A DNA stretch of 64,000 bases from Acetobacteraceae bacterium. GTDB lineage: Bacteria; Pseudomonadota; Alphaproteobacteria; Acetobacterales; Acetobacteraceae. Where the stretch lies: assembly GCA_947474705.1 (NCBI GenBank), contig CANJJS010000015.1, positions 1 through 64,000 on the forward strand, written 5' to 3'. The position numbers and the translations under genes are program-made. Positions 24,530 through 33,610 of this stretch are shown here, piece by piece (the stretch's first letter is position 1; each line of letters begins with the position of its first letter). The notes under the pieces are model-generated. The model was not told the DNA's origin. It ran no database searches and was given only the letters and a program-made list of their open reading frames with translations.

Positions 24530-25309
24530 ATGCATATCAACACCATGCGGGCGGGGCTGGAACGCGGCGAGGCGCAGATTGGCACCTGGCTGACGATGGT
24601 CCGCAATCCCGCGATTTTGTCGCTGATGAAATCGGCCGGGCTGGATTTCGCCCGGGTCGACATGGAGCATACGGGTCTTACGATCGAGCATATCGCGGAT
24701 CTGGCGGTGCTGGCGCGGGCGCTGGATTTTCCGATCGCGGTGCGCCCGCCGAAGGCCAATCGCGAGTGGATCACGCGGCTGCTGGATGTCGGGGTGTGGA
24801 ATTTGCATTGTCCGCAGGTGGAGAACGCGGAGCACGCGCGGGAGATCGTCGCGGCCTCGCGGTACGCGCCCTGGGGGTTACGCGGCAATGGGGGGCTGAG
24901 CGCGGCGACGGATTTCGATTTTTCGGTGCCTCTGATGGAACGGCGGGCGCATGCCAACCGGCAGGTTTTCGTCACGGTCATGTTCGAAACCGCGAAGGCG
25001 TTCGACGATCTGGACGAGATCGCGGCGATGCCGGGGATCGACGCGCTGACCGTGGGCCCCGCCGATCTGGCGCAGGATATGGGGGTGGCGGGGACGCCGG
25101 AGCAGGGGAAGGCATTGGACGAAAAGCGGGATCTGATCCTCGCGGCGGCGCGGAAGCATGGCAAGGTCGCGGCGATGCTGGTGGCGAGTTTCGAGGAAAT
25201 GACCCGGTGGAAGAATGCCGGCGCGACGTTGCTGGCGTATTCGTCGGATGCCGACATTCTTCACAGCGGATATCGGGCGGCGATGACGCGGATCAAGGGG
25301 GGCGGGTAA
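24530..25309 (+). CDS. HpcH/HpaI aldolase/citrate lyase family protein
   Basis: A 259-residue class II aldolase of the 2,4-dihydroxyhept-2-ene-1,7-dioic acid type. Family marks are AQIGTWLTMVRNPAILSLMK, the DFARVDMEHTGLTIEHIADL segment with the metal-binding Glu-region, IAVRPPKANREWITRLLDVG with the catalytic Arg-rich pocket, and TVGPADLAQDMG near the C-terminus with the second metal ligand. These enzymes split 4-hydroxy-2-oxo acids into pyruvate (or an analogue) and an aldehyde, with a divalent metal. It is translated right after the SDR and may produce or consume that enzyme's substrate. Confidence 0.9.
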   Translation: MHINTMRAGLERGEAQIGTWLTMVRNPAILSLMKSAGLDFARVDMEHTGLTIEHIADLAVLARALDFPIAVRPPKANREWITRLLDVGVWNLHCPQVENAEHAREIVAASRYAPWGLRGNGGLSAATDFDFSVPLMERRAHANRQVFVTVMFETAKAFDDLDEIAAMPGIDALTVGPADLAQDMGVAGTPEQGKALDEKRDLILAAARKHGKVAAMLVASFEEMTRWKNAGATLLAYSSDADILHSGYRAAMTRIKGGG

Positions 25310-25339
25310 GGCCGGACCGGAGGCCCGCGCGCGCCGGTT

Positions 25340-26527
25340 TTATCTTTCCCGGGCGCGCGTTTCCTCCCGGACCCGGGGCAGCACCTCCTTGGCCAGGAGT
25401 TTGATGCTTTTTTCGGCCTCGGCGTGGGTCAGGTAGCCGGAGCGTCCCACGAAGATCAGGTGGCCGAAGCCGCCAAGGGTGTCGTAGGCGGCCATGATTT
25501 GTTTTGTGACCGTATCGGGATTGCCGGCGAACATGATCTGGCGCTGGATCGCTTGTTCCGCGGTCATGCCGATCAGGCCGTCGGCGGGGCGGGCGATCCG
25601 GGCCTCGCCGGGTTTCGGGCGGGTGCGGTAGACCTGGGGGGCCATTTCCGGGGGCATGCGGCCCGGCAGAAATTTCGAGAATTGCGGGGCTTGTTTCAGG
25701 CTGGTGTTCAGGAACCAGAGGAGTTTGGAGCCGATGGCGACGCCTTCCTCGTCCGTGTCGCCCACGTAAACAAATCCGCAATAGGCGAAGCGGTCGAGGG
25801 CGGGTTCGGGCAGGCCGGCCTCGGCGCGGGCCTCGCGGTAGGCACCCCATGCGCGTTTGGTGCCGTCGATGCCGCGCAGGACGACGGAGTTGATCATGCC
25901 GCGGCGGCCGAGTTCGCGGGATGTGTCGGGATCGCCGGTGGCGGTCCACATCGGGGGGTGCGGGGTTTGGTAGGGGCGCGGCCAGAGGTTGATGCTGCGG
26001 TGGGCGAAATGCTTGCCTTCCCAGCGGGTGGGGCCGTCGACGTTGCTCAGGGCTTTGCGGATGAGGTCGATGGCTTCCCAGAATCGTTCCAAATTGCCAA
26101 CGGGGTTGGCATTGTTCGACACCATCTCGGAATCGCCGGATTTGACGAAGCCGATGTCGAGGCGGCCGCGCAGCATGACGTCGGCGGTGGCGTATTCCTC
26201 GGCGACGCGGACGGGGTCTTTGCGCAGGGAGATCAGTGTGCCCTGCGACAGGATGCGGACATTTCGCGTTTGGCGGGCGAGGGCGCCAAGGACGATCGGG
26301 CTGGCGCCGTAGAGGCTGTTGATGCCGGAATGATGCTCAATCGATACAATATTGATGCCGACATCGTCGCACAGCAGCGATTCGTCCATGCATTCGTGGA
26401 ACAAATCGGCGGCGATTTTCGGGTCGAGCAGGCGTCCGGGCAGGGTGGCGCGGACGGAGTCGGCCTCGGCCAGGATTTTCTCGGGCACGAAGGGATAGGT
26501 ATTTTCGTTATGGAACCAGAGTTGCAT
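25340..26527 (-). CDS. LLM class flavin-dependent oxidoreductase
   Basis: A 395-residue bacterial-luciferase-like monooxygenase, TIM-barrel type. Visible segments are SLLCDDVGINIVSIEHHSGI, GALARQTRNVRILSQGTLIS, DVMLRGRLDIGFVKSGDSEM, and NLWPRPYQTPHPPMWTATGD, which is characteristic of the family. It binds FMN or F420 and typically oxidises an aliphatic or sulfonate-type substrate with an external reductase. It follows the alpha/beta hydrolase gene by three bases on the same strand, so the two are co-expressed. No flavin reductase is visible nearby. It is only distantly like the second LLM protein at 46644. Confidence 0.9.
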   Translation of the reverse strand: MQLWFHNENTYPFVPEKILAEADSVRATLPGRLLDPKIAADLFHECMDESLLCDDVGINIVSIEHHSGINSLYGASPIVLGALARQTRNVRILSQGTLISLRKDPVRVAEEYATADVMLRGRLDIGFVKSGDSEMVSNNANPVGNLERFWEAIDLIRKALSNVDGPTRWEGKHFAHRSINLWPRPYQTPHPPMWTATGDPDTSRELGRRGMINSVVLRGIDGTKRAWGAYREARAEAGLPEPALDRFAYCGFVYVGDTDEEGVAIGSKLLWFLNTSLKQAPQFSKFLPGRMPPEMAPQVYRTRPKPGEARIARPADGLIGMTAEQAIQRQIMFAGNPDTVTKQIMAAYDTLGGFGHLIFVGRSGYLTHAEAEKSIKLLAKEVLPRVREETRARER

Positions 26528-26530
26528 CGG

Positions 26531-27304
26531 TCAGCCCCCCACGAACGCAGCGATGAGCGCGGCGAGGTCGTCTGGCCGCTCTATTTCCGGACAATGGCCG
26601 GCGCCGGCGATGGTGGCGAAGCGGGCGCCTTGGATGAGTTTGGCGTAGGCGCGGCCGTAATCCGGGGTGACGATGCCGTCGCTCTCGCCCCAGCAGACCA
26701 GCGTGGGGACGGCGATGCGGCCGAGCCAGCGGGGGAGCTGGGGGTTGTACAGGTACGGGTTCCAGGAATAGAGGCAGAGGGCGTCGCGGTCGCGTGCGTA
26801 ACGGATGATATCGGAATCGTCCATTTCGTCGAAATCGGGGCCGAAACGTTCCGGGTCGTGGAAGGTGGCGGCGCGGGTGTCGGCGGGAGAGTTGTTGTAG
26901 ATGTCGAAGATGTCGGCATCCTCGGGGCCGCCGATTTTAATCCCCAACGGGTCGGCCAGCACCAAACGCCCAATATTTGGATGCCCTTGGGCCGCGACCT
27001 CCGCGGCGATCCAGCCGCCGAAGGACAGGCCCACGAGCGTGACCGGTCCGCCGGCGGCGTCGAGGATCGCGCGGGTCAAATGAACAATGTCGAAAACTGT
27101 CTCGAAATCCTTGGGTTTTGGCGAATCGCCGAAACCCGGGAACGAAGGCGCGGTCACCGCGCCGAGGCTGGCGAGGCGGGTCAAAAAGGGCGCGGCCGGG
27201 GTCAGCGGGTGCATGCCGTGCAGAACGAGGATGGGGTGGCCGGCGCCGCCGCGCAGGACCTCCAGTTCGATCCCGTGGAAATTCTGGGTTTCGCGCGCGA
27301 TCAT
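26531..27304 (-). CDS. Alpha/beta hydrolase
   Basis: A 257-residue alpha/beta hydrolase. The oxyanion segment is ILVLHGMHPLTPAAPF, the nucleophile elbow VGLSFGGWIAAEV (Ser about residue 94), the acid probably in CWGESDGIVTPDYG and the His in IAGAGHCPEIERP. The fold and length match carboxylesterase or C-C hydrolase-like enzymes (MhpC group). Its ATG overlaps the stop of the proline-rich gene upstream by four bases and it is followed closely by an LLM monooxygenase. That pairing suggests oxidation followed by ester or C-C cleavage of one substrate. Confidence 0.9.
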   Translation of the reverse strand: MIARETQNFHGIELEVLRGGAGHPILVLHGMHPLTPAAPFLTRLASLGAVTAPSFPGFGDSPKPKDFETVFDIVHLTRAILDAAGGPVTLVGLSFGGWIAAEVAAQGHPNIGRLVLADPLGIKIGGPEDADIFDIYNNSPADTRAATFHDPERFGPDFDEMDDSDIIRYARDRDALCLYSWNPYLYNPQLPRWLGRIAVPTLVCWGESDGIVTPDYGRAYAKLIQGARFATIAGAGHCPEIERPDDLAALIAAFVGG

Positions 27305-27795
27305 GTGTCTGGTTCTCTCCCCCTGGGGTGTGCCGCCAAGGGGGAGAGTGACGGAACGGAGGGCGGGGTCAAGGGCCGGGGCGCGGGGTGTTTTGGCGGC
27401 GGGGTTTTGGGGATCGGGGGCGGCGGGTCCGGGGTTTTTTCGGGCTCGGGTTGGGGGTGTTCGTCGGCGGCTTTTTGGTCCGCGCGGTGGCGGCGGAGTT
27501 CGGCGAAGGTGGAGATTTGCAGGCGTCCGAGGGCGATGGCCTGTTGGCGGTGTTTGTGGGCCTCGGCGGGGGAGTCGGCGGCGTGGGCGTCGTTGACGGC
27601 ATCCAGGATTAAAGTCTGGTAGAGGGCGATCTGGCCGGCGAACAGGACCTCGGCGGTGTCGGTGGGGGCGAGGGATTCGATCTGGGCGATGGCGGTTTGG
27701 GCGCGGGTCTGGCGCTGGGAGTCTGACTCGTTGGGGCGGTTGGCGATGGCGTCGATGAGGCCGCGGAGGAGGAGGGGGATCGGGTCCGGGGGCAT
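27301..27795 (-). CDS. Small hypothetical protein with proline-rich tail
   Basis: Encodes 164 residues from ATG 27795. Residues 1-110 are helical and charged (PDPIPLLLRGLIDAIANRP, QRQTRAQTAIAQIESLAP, GQIALYQTLILDAVNDAHAA). Residues about 115-164 are almost entirely Pro, Lys and Thr and run through a hairpin at 27315-27348, so the true C-terminus may be shorter. Similar short proteins occur in related genomes without known function. There is no signal peptide or membrane helix. It lies between the decayed STAND gene and the hydrolase gene, on the same strand as both. It may have been a partner of the STAND protein. Confidence 0.6.
   Translation of the reverse strand: MPPDPIPLLLRGLIDAIANRPNESDSQRQTRAQTAIAQIESLAPTDTAEVLFAGQIALYQTLILDAVNDAHAADSPAEAHKHRQQAIALGRLQISTFAELRRHRADQKAADEHPQPEPEKTPDPPPPIPKTPPPKHPAPRPLTPPSVPSLSPLAAHPRGREPDT
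27315..27348. repeat. 10-bp perfect hairpin
   Basis: CTCTCCCCCT (27315-27324) pairs with AGGGGGAGAG (27339-27348) with a 14-base loop. It overlaps the 3' end of the proline-rich gene and lies just upstream of the hydrolase start. It may be a dispersed small repeat that has extended the upstream reading frame, or a weak terminator. Confidence 0.5.
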
Positions 27796-28008
27796 GGGTT
27801 GGGGTCCTCGACGATATGGGTATTTTTTCCGATATCGAGGAATTCGCGTCAATGGGTTTTTGGGGGGGCTTGGGCGGTTGGGGTGTTGGGGCGGGGCCTG
27901 GTGGGGGGCTGGGTGCCGGGGGATGGGAGGAAAGTCTTTAACACGGAGGGCCACGGAGGTTGCACGGAGGGGGCACGGGAGTTCTTCGTGGGGTGGCGGG
28001 CGCGGCTT

Positions 28009-30080
28009 TCAGGGGAGGCCGGCGTCGCGGCGGGCGGCGGCGAGGGCGGACTCGGTTTCCGACGTGTCGCGGCCCAGGGCGGCGAAGACGGCGCGGAAGT
28101 AAGCGATGGCGTTCTCGCGGTTCGGGTGAGCGGTTCCGCCTCCGCCAGCCGGTTGGTGGCCTGGAGCAATGTCGCGAGGTTGTTGAGGTGGGCCGCCACC
28201 TCCGGATGGTCCGGGCCGAGGCTGGTCTCGGCGATGGCCAGAGCGCGGCGGGACAGCGGTTCGGCGCGGGCGTGCTGGGCTTTGGCATCGAATAGCGTCT
28301 CCAGCGCGCTCATCAACCGACTCGTCGGGTCCGCGATGCCGGCTTTGTCCACGGTCTCGGCCAGGGTTTCCGCGTGGGGGGCGATCGGGTCGAGGCGGGG
28401 CCAATTGAAGGCGTCCTGGGCGTGGCCCACAAACGCGGCGTTGAGCCAGCTCATGCTTTCGGTCAGGCGGAGACGGTAGGCGTCGGGATCGGTGGCGAGG
28501 CGACGGTTGGCGACGTCTCGGACGATGCGGTGGATGGTGAAGGTTTCGGATGTTTCGTCTCCCGACGCCAGGGAGAATCGTTTCAGGACCAGTAAAGGCG
28601 CCAGTCCCTGGGGTTTTTCGGCGCCTTGGATCGGGACTTCCAGCAGGGATTCCGGCACCGGGGCGTTGGCGAAGAAGGACAGGCGTTCCAGCAAAGCGCG
28701 TGCCTCTGGCGTCAGTTCCTTGACCGAGGTCAGCCAGGTCTGGGTCAGCGATGCCGGGTAGCCGGTGACGGAGTCTCTGGCCCAGTCGAGGACTGCGGCG
28801 TGGTGCGACTCCCAGGCGGCGAAGTAACGGGCGAAGGTGAATTGTCTTTCATTGATGTAAGCGGCGGCGTGGACCAGGGCCAGTGTCAGGTGATCCAGGG
28901 CCGCGGCGAGTTTCTCGGCCTGTTCGTCCGGGTTGGGTTCGGAACGGCGAAAACGTTCGGTGGCCTTGAGAAGATAGGTTTTCGCGTCCTCTGGGGTGAG
29001 CAGGCCCAGGCCAAGGGGCTCGATGTCCTGGGGGAACTCGGCGGGGGAGAGGCGGGAGGTGATGAGAATATGTCCGTTTCGCAAGGCGCGAAGATGGGAC
29101 ATGGCGTTGCGCAGCGCGGCGGGCGTGTCGGCGTTGTCGAGGATGAGGAGCCAGCCATGGTGCTCGGTCATCCAGTCCAGGACGGCGTCCAGCCGCTCCT
29201 TGGGGGCGGCGGTGGGGGCGGTGGGGAGGCGGAGGACGCCGGTCAGATCGGCGAGGTTGGTTTCGGCGGTGTCGGGGTTGTCGGAGGCGCGGGCGAAGAG
29301 GAGGGCGGTGTAGTGGTCGCGGTGGCGGAGGGCGTATTCGATGGCGGCGCGGGTTTTGCCGATGCCGCCCAGGCCGCGGACGGCGGAGATGGCGGTCATG
29401 GCGCCGGGTTTTTGGGTGAGGCTGGTGTGGATATCGGCGAGGAAGCCGTCGCGGCCGGTGAAGAGTTCGCCGATGGAATGGAGTTCGGGGTGGATGGGTT
29501 GTTCGCCGCCGGTCGCGCCGCCGGGGGGCAGCAGGGCGCGGAGGGATTCGATGATGAATTCCGAGATATTCGCCGGGGTTTTGGTCAGGTCCAGGTTGTG
29601 GGATTTCAGGTAGGCCAGGAGTTCGGCCTGGCTTGGGTCGATGGAGGGTGCGCGGCGGAACAGGGCGGGGAGACGCCACCGGGCGGCGCCCGTCGCGATG
29701 GGGCCGCGTGGGAAGGCGCCGTCCGGGGCGAAGCCGATCAGCGGGCGTTTGTGATGGAGCGCGAAGAGGATTTCCCATTGGGTGTAGGACCATTTGGCGT
29801 AGCTGTCCTGGCCCAGTTGGGGCGGCAGAAGTTTGGCGTATTTTTCCGCCGCCTCGGCCGGCGGTTTTGTTCCGGCCTGGGTTCCGATCAAAGCTATGAC
29901 CGTGCTTTTCGAGACGCGGTCGTGGAGTTTGCCGAGGAAGGTGGGGTTCGCGGGATCGAGGCTGAATGTTGCTTATTCGTAAATTTCGCGATTTCCGTCG
30001 CGTAAGGCATGGGCGAGCGCTTCCCGGGCGGGTTTGAACTCGCCGGATACCGCTGAAATGAAGATACGGTCGTGGGGCAC
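28009..30080 (-). pseudogene. Broken STAND NTPase (DUF4062-like / NB-ARC / TPR)
   Basis: Reading from a GTG at 30080, the N-terminus is HDRIFISAVSGEFKPAREAL and NREIYE, then an in-frame TAA (29975-29973). The same frame continues with ATFSLDPANPTFLGKLHDRV and VIALIGTQAG, so a full DUF4062/TIR-like effector domain is split by one stop codon. Next comes an NB-ARC module: P-loop GLGGIGKTRAAIEYA, Walker B GWLLILDNAD and GHILITSRL. TPR repeats follow near the C-terminus (HPEVAAHLNNLATLLQATNR). Around 28117-28130 the frame shifts; the other frame carries the natural-looking end NAIAYFRAVFAALGRD and stops at 28009. Left unshifted, it runs on to 27849 as low-complexity sequence. Such proteins act as nucleotide-driven switches, some in phage defence. 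This copy is very likely inactive, though translation from a TTG at 29891 could yield an effector-less product. Confidence 0.75.
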
Positions 30081-30214
30081 GTCGGGGGGCCTCGGGGCTG
30101 ATCCGGGGAGAGTGGCATGGATCGGCGGCGAGGTGAAACGGGACGATCGGGCGCGGCCGTGGATGGTCCGGTCAGGCCGAACCGCGACGAACAGACGGGC
30201 AGGCGCCTGAAACG

Positions 30215-30510
30215 TTACGCCTGTCGCGCCCGCCGCCGCCGGGAGAGCGACACGGCGATTGCCAGACCGAAAAGTCCCAGCGACGCGGGTTCCGGAACCT
30301 CGGACATCGACAGCACCGTCAACTCCGATGTGCTGTTGCCGCCGGCGGTGCCATCGCCGACGCGGGCCCCTGGTCGTTATACGTCCAACCCTGCGTTTCA
30401 GGTAGCCCGCCCAACGACGCGTCATACCCCAGCATCGCCGCCTGGGCCGGCGAGACCAGGCCGCACAGAATCAGCGACGCCGCGAAAACGGCGGAACGGG
30501 CATTTATCAA
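30215..30510 (-). pseudogene. PEP-CTERM sorting protein, collapsed remnant
   Basis: The 5' part (from ATG 30510) encodes a Sec signal peptide, MINARSAVFAASLILCGLVS with PAQA after it, and about 25 mature residues ending YNDQGPAS. One frame over, the sequence continues GDGTAGGNSTSELTVLSMS and then VPEPASLGLFGLAIAVSLSR, followed by an RRRRARQA tail and a stop at 30217-30215. The VPEPAS motif, membrane helix and basic tail form a complete PEP-CTERM sorting signal. Such proteins are usually 200 or more residues, so the middle of the gene has been lost and the junction is out of frame. No exosortase gene is in view. Confidence 0.75.
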
Positions 30511-30663
30511 AGAATGACTCCAGAAAAACGAATTCTTCGCGCGGTTACGGGCGTGTCGCCGCGAATGTCGAATGTGGCGGCCGGGCGATTGCCTCCCGGC
30601 GCCCGCTTGACGTCAGACGGCCCGCGGGAGATGGCTTGCGCCGCACCCAAGAGGACCGAGACA

Positions 30664-31689
30664 ATGCAAGAGGAGTCCATCCGCGACCTGCTGCGCGACA
30701 CCGCCACGCGGTTGTTCGGCGATCTGTGCCAGCCCGCGGCGTTGCGCCTCGCGGAAACCGGGACCTGGCCCCAGACGATGTGGGCCGCGGTGGAGGACGC
30801 CGGCCTTCCGCGCGCGCTGGTGCCGGAAGCCGCCGGTGGGCATGGCGTCGGGTTCGCCGAGGCGATGGTCGTGGTCCGCGCCGCCGGTTACCACGCCCTG
30901 CCGGTGCCCCTGCCAGAAACCATGGCCGCGGCCTGGCTGCTCGCCCGCGCCGGCCTGCCAGTGCCCGACGGCCCGCTCACACTCGCGTCGGGCGAAGACA
31001 TCCGAATCTCCCCCACCGCCATCTCCGGCCACGCCCCCCGCGTCCCCTGGGCCCGCGCCCCCCTGGGGATCGTGGCCATCGACCCGGCGGGACGCGTCGC
31101 ACTGGTGCCCCCGGCCGCCTGCCGCATCGAATCCGGCGCGAATGTCGCAGGCGAGCCGCGCGACACCGTCCATTTCGACGGCACCCTCACCGCGATCGGT
31201 GAAACAGGCCTCGCCCCCAGCAACGCGCGCGCCATCGGCGCCACCCTGCGCGCCCAACAAATCGCCGGCGCAATGGAGCGGATCACGGAGATGACCGTCC
31301 AATACGCGCTGGACCGGGTGCAATTCGGCCGCCCGCTCGGAAAGTTCCAGGCCGTGCAACAAAACCTCGCCGTGCTGGCGGGACAGACCGCCGCCGCCGG
31401 TGCCGCGGCCGACATGGCGGCGGAGGGCGTGGAGAACGGCGGACGGATTCTGGCGGTCGCGGCGGGGAAAGCGCGCTGCGGGGAGGCGGCGGGAATCGGC
31501 GCCGCCATCGCGCATCAGATACACGGCGCGATCGGCTTCACGCACGAACACAGCCTGCATTTCCTGACGAAACGCCTATGGTCCTGGCGCGACGAATTCG
31601 GCAACGAAACCGTGTGGAACCGGCTTCTGGGCCGTCACATGGCGAAGCTGGGTCCAGACCGTTATTGGGCCGAACTGACGGCGGCCTGA
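30664..31689 (+). CDS. Acyl-CoA dehydrogenase family protein
   Basis: Encodes 341 residues from ATG 30664. The N-terminal helices (RDLLRDTATRLFGDL) lead to ALVPEAAGGHGVGFAEAMVV. The middle beta domain is short and lacks the SEPxxGSD run. The C-terminal helical domain is well kept: ALDRVQFGRPLGKFQAVQQN, AAIAHQIHGAIGFTHEHSLH and LWSWRDEFG. This resembles the smaller subunit of heteromeric acyl-CoA dehydrogenases. No larger partner is adjacent; the downstream gene is convergent. It may partner with the pair at 4110/5333 or act alone. Confidence 0.88.
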   Translation: MQEESIRDLLRDTATRLFGDLCQPAALRLAETGTWPQTMWAAVEDAGLPRALVPEAAGGHGVGFAEAMVVVRAAGYHALPVPLPETMAAAWLLARAGLPVPDGPLTLASGEDIRISPTAISGHAPRVPWARAPLGIVAIDPAGRVALVPPAACRIESGANVAGEPRDTVHFDGTLTAIGETGLAPSNARAIGATLRAQQIAGAMERITEMTVQYALDRVQFGRPLGKFQAVQQNLAVLAGQTAAAGAAADMAAEGVENGGRILAVAAGKARCGEAAGIGAAIAHQIHGAIGFTHEHSLHFLTKRLWSWRDEFGNETVWNRLLGRHMAKLGPDRYWAELTAA

Positions 31690-31693
31690 GGGT

Positions 31694-32410
31694 TCAGGCC
31701 GCGTCCGTCGCGACGGCGTAATCGCGCAGGCGGGGGATGTCGTTCAGGACCACGCGGGCGCCGCGGGTCTCGACGCCCAGTTCGCGCAGGGTGGCGAAGG
31801 CGCGGGAGAGGTTTTCCTGGCGGCAGCCAAGGCGGGCGGCGAGCAGGCGTTTGTCGAAGGGCAGCCGCATGGAGGCGGAGGTCGCGGTGGCGTCGGGTGC
31901 CAGTTGCAGCAGATAATGGCCCAGCCGCTGAGCGGTGGTGCGGAGTTTCAGGTCGCAGACCTGCATGACCAAAGAGCGGAATTCCATCGCCTCGGCCCGC
32001 AGCAACGCGGTCGCGAGGGCGGGTTCCTCGGGGAGCAGGGCGCGCAGCCCCGCGGCCTCGATTGTCACGATTTGCGATTGGGCGACGGCCTCGGCGCCCA
32101 GCAGGATCGGGAGTTGGGTCAAAATGGCGGACAGGCCGGCGTGCGCGGGTCCGCTGAGGACGTCCACGACCGTGACGGTGCCGTCGGGCGCGGCGCGAAA
32201 GGTAGAGAGTTGGCCGGAGACCAGCACGACGAAGGGCGAGTCGAGATTGTCCTGCGACAGAACGCGCGTGCCGGGCGCGCAGTTCATGGCGCGCGCGATG
32301 GCGTCGAGGCGAACGAACACGCGCTCTTCCAGTCCCGCAAAGAGGGGAAGCGTCCGCGGCACGACAGGCGCGTGCCGAGGGGGGCTGGTTTCGGCGGCGG
32401 TGGTGTTCAT
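31694..32410 (-). CDS. Crp/Fnr-family transcriptional regulator
   Basis: A 238-residue regulator. The N-terminal cyclic-nucleotide-binding-type barrel spans about residues 20-140 (LPLFAGLEERVFVRLDAIAR, FVVLVSGQLSTF). No Fnr-like cysteine cluster is seen: there is one Cys (MNCAPG) in the sensor, so it is not an iron-sulfur Fnr. The cAMP-contact Arg/Ser pair is not evident. The C-terminal winged HTH is LPFDKRLLAARLGCRQENLSR with AFATLRELGVE. A predicted operator cannot be given. It lies between the acyl-CoA dehydrogenase (convergent, 4 bases apart) and the quinone-reductase operon (divergent), so it may control the latter. Confidence 0.88.
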   Translation of the reverse strand: MNTTAAETSPPRHAPVVPRTLPLFAGLEERVFVRLDAIARAMNCAPGTRVLSQDNLDSPFVVLVSGQLSTFRAAPDGTVTVVDVLSGPAHAGLSAILTQLPILLGAEAVAQSQIVTIEAAGLRALLPEEPALATALLRAEAMEFRSLVMQVCDLKLRTTAQRLGHYLLQLAPDATATSASMRLPFDKRLLAARLGCRQENLSRAFATLRELGVETRGARVVLNDIPRLRDYAVATDAA

Positions 32411-32607
32411 GGCCGGTCCCGGAAATCTGCTGTATGCGCGGCGGCATGGCCTGGGCCAACCGCCGTTTCACATAGCGATCATAGACGCATCTTTGATACA
32501 TGGTCAACGCCGACGCTCTGATTCCGGGGTCATTGGGCGGCGCCGGATTGCGCGGGATCGCGGTTTGTCATACGCCCGCTTCCACTGGTTGGAGGAGAGC
32601 GGCAACG

Positions 32608-33582
32608 ATGAAAGCCATGGTTTGCGAGGCATTTGGCGGTCCGGAGGTGTTGATGCTCCGCGATCTGCCCGACCCGCCGCCGCCCGGCGCGGGGGAGATC
32701 CAGGTTCGCATTCGCGCGCGCGGCGTACAATATGTGGACGTTCTGATGCTCGCCGGGAAATACCAGTTCCGGCCGGATCCGCCGTTTATTCCGGGCGGCG
32801 AGGCGGCGGGCGAGGTTGTGGCCGTTGGGGCGGATGTGGCCGGCTTCAAGGTGGGCGATCGCGTCATGTCGCGCCATACGCTGGGGGCCTGCGCGGAACT
32901 GGGCAACGCGAAGGCGGCGCTGTGCGACCTGATACCCGACGCGATGAGTTTCGAATCGGCGGGTGTGTTCCGGGGGGCTTACGCCACGGCGTATCACGCG
33001 CTGCTGCAACGGGGCCGGCTGGCGGCGGGCGAGTGGGTGCTGGTGCATGGCGCCGCCGGTGGGATTGGCATCGCCGCGATTCAGGTCGCCAAATTGTTCG
33101 GCGCGAAGGTGATCGCGACGGCCAGCGGCGAGACGAAGCGCAACGCCTGCCTGGAAGAAGGCGCCGACCACGCCATCGAATATAATGGCGGATTCACCGA
33201 CAAGGTGAAGGAAATCACCGGCGGGCGCGGTGTCGATATCGTTTACGATCCGATCGGCGCGAACGTGGCCGAGGAATCGTTGCGCTGCCTCGCCTGGGGC
33301 GGGCGGTTGCTGATTCTGGGTTTTCTGGGCGGCGGGCCGACGAATATCCGCAGCAATTATTTGCTTATTAAAGGCATCGACGCGATTGGCGTGCGGATCG
33401 GCGGGCTGAATGAGGCAAACCCCGCGCTGGCGATCGCGAACATGAAGGACCTGACGCGGCTGGCGGGGGAGGGGAAGTTGAAGCCTCGCATTTCGCACAG
33501 CTTCCGGCTGGACCAGGCGCGCGAGGCGCTTCAGGCGGTGATCGACCGCGCGGTGATTGGCAAGGCGGTACTGGTCAGTTAA
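32608..33582 (+). CDS. NADPH:quinone oxidoreductase family protein
   Basis: Encodes 324 residues from ATG 32608, with GGAGGAGAGC upstream. Zinc-independent medium-chain reductase features: MKAMVCEAFGGPEVLML, VQYVDVLMLAGKYQ, PFIPGGEAAGEVVAVG, and the NADPH-binding VLVHGAAGGIGIAAIQVAKL. The IRSNYLLIKGIDAIGVRIGG segment is common in acyl-CoA-linked members, so it could reduce a quinone or an enoyl thioester. It starts the five-gene run that includes a cupin, a DUF35 protein, a thiolase and a CoA-transferase, all on the plus strand and closely spaced. Confidence 0.9.
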   Translation: MKAMVCEAFGGPEVLMLRDLPDPPPPGAGEIQVRIRARGVQYVDVLMLAGKYQFRPDPPFIPGGEAAGEVVAVGADVAGFKVGDRVMSRHTLGACAELGNAKAALCDLIPDAMSFESAGVFRGAYATAYHALLQRGRLAAGEWVLVHGAAGGIGIAAIQVAKLFGAKVIATASGETKRNACLEEGADHAIEYNGGFTDKVKEITGGRGVDIVYDPIGANVAEESLRCLAWGGRLLILGFLGGGPTNIRSNYLLIKGIDAIGVRIGGLNEANPALAIANMKDLTRLAGEGKLKPRISHSFRLDQAREALQAVIDRAVIGKAVLVS

Positions 33583-33610
33583 CGTCGCCGGGACTGGAGG
33601 AGAAAAGCCA

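Noticed and set aside
25424-27622. A 732-codon plus-strand open frame
   Set aside because: It lies opposite the LLM and hydrolase genes and has no recognisable domain; it is Gly/Ala-rich shadow sequence.
27920-27975. Repeated CACGGAGG units as a regulatory array
   Set aside because: Only three or four short degenerate units occur, of a kind common in bacterial intergenic DNA, so no specific role can be supported.
29894-30118. Alternative start of the STAND gene at ATG 30118
   Set aside because: That frame does not encode the effector-domain motif RIFISAVSGEF; only the frame from about 30080 does.
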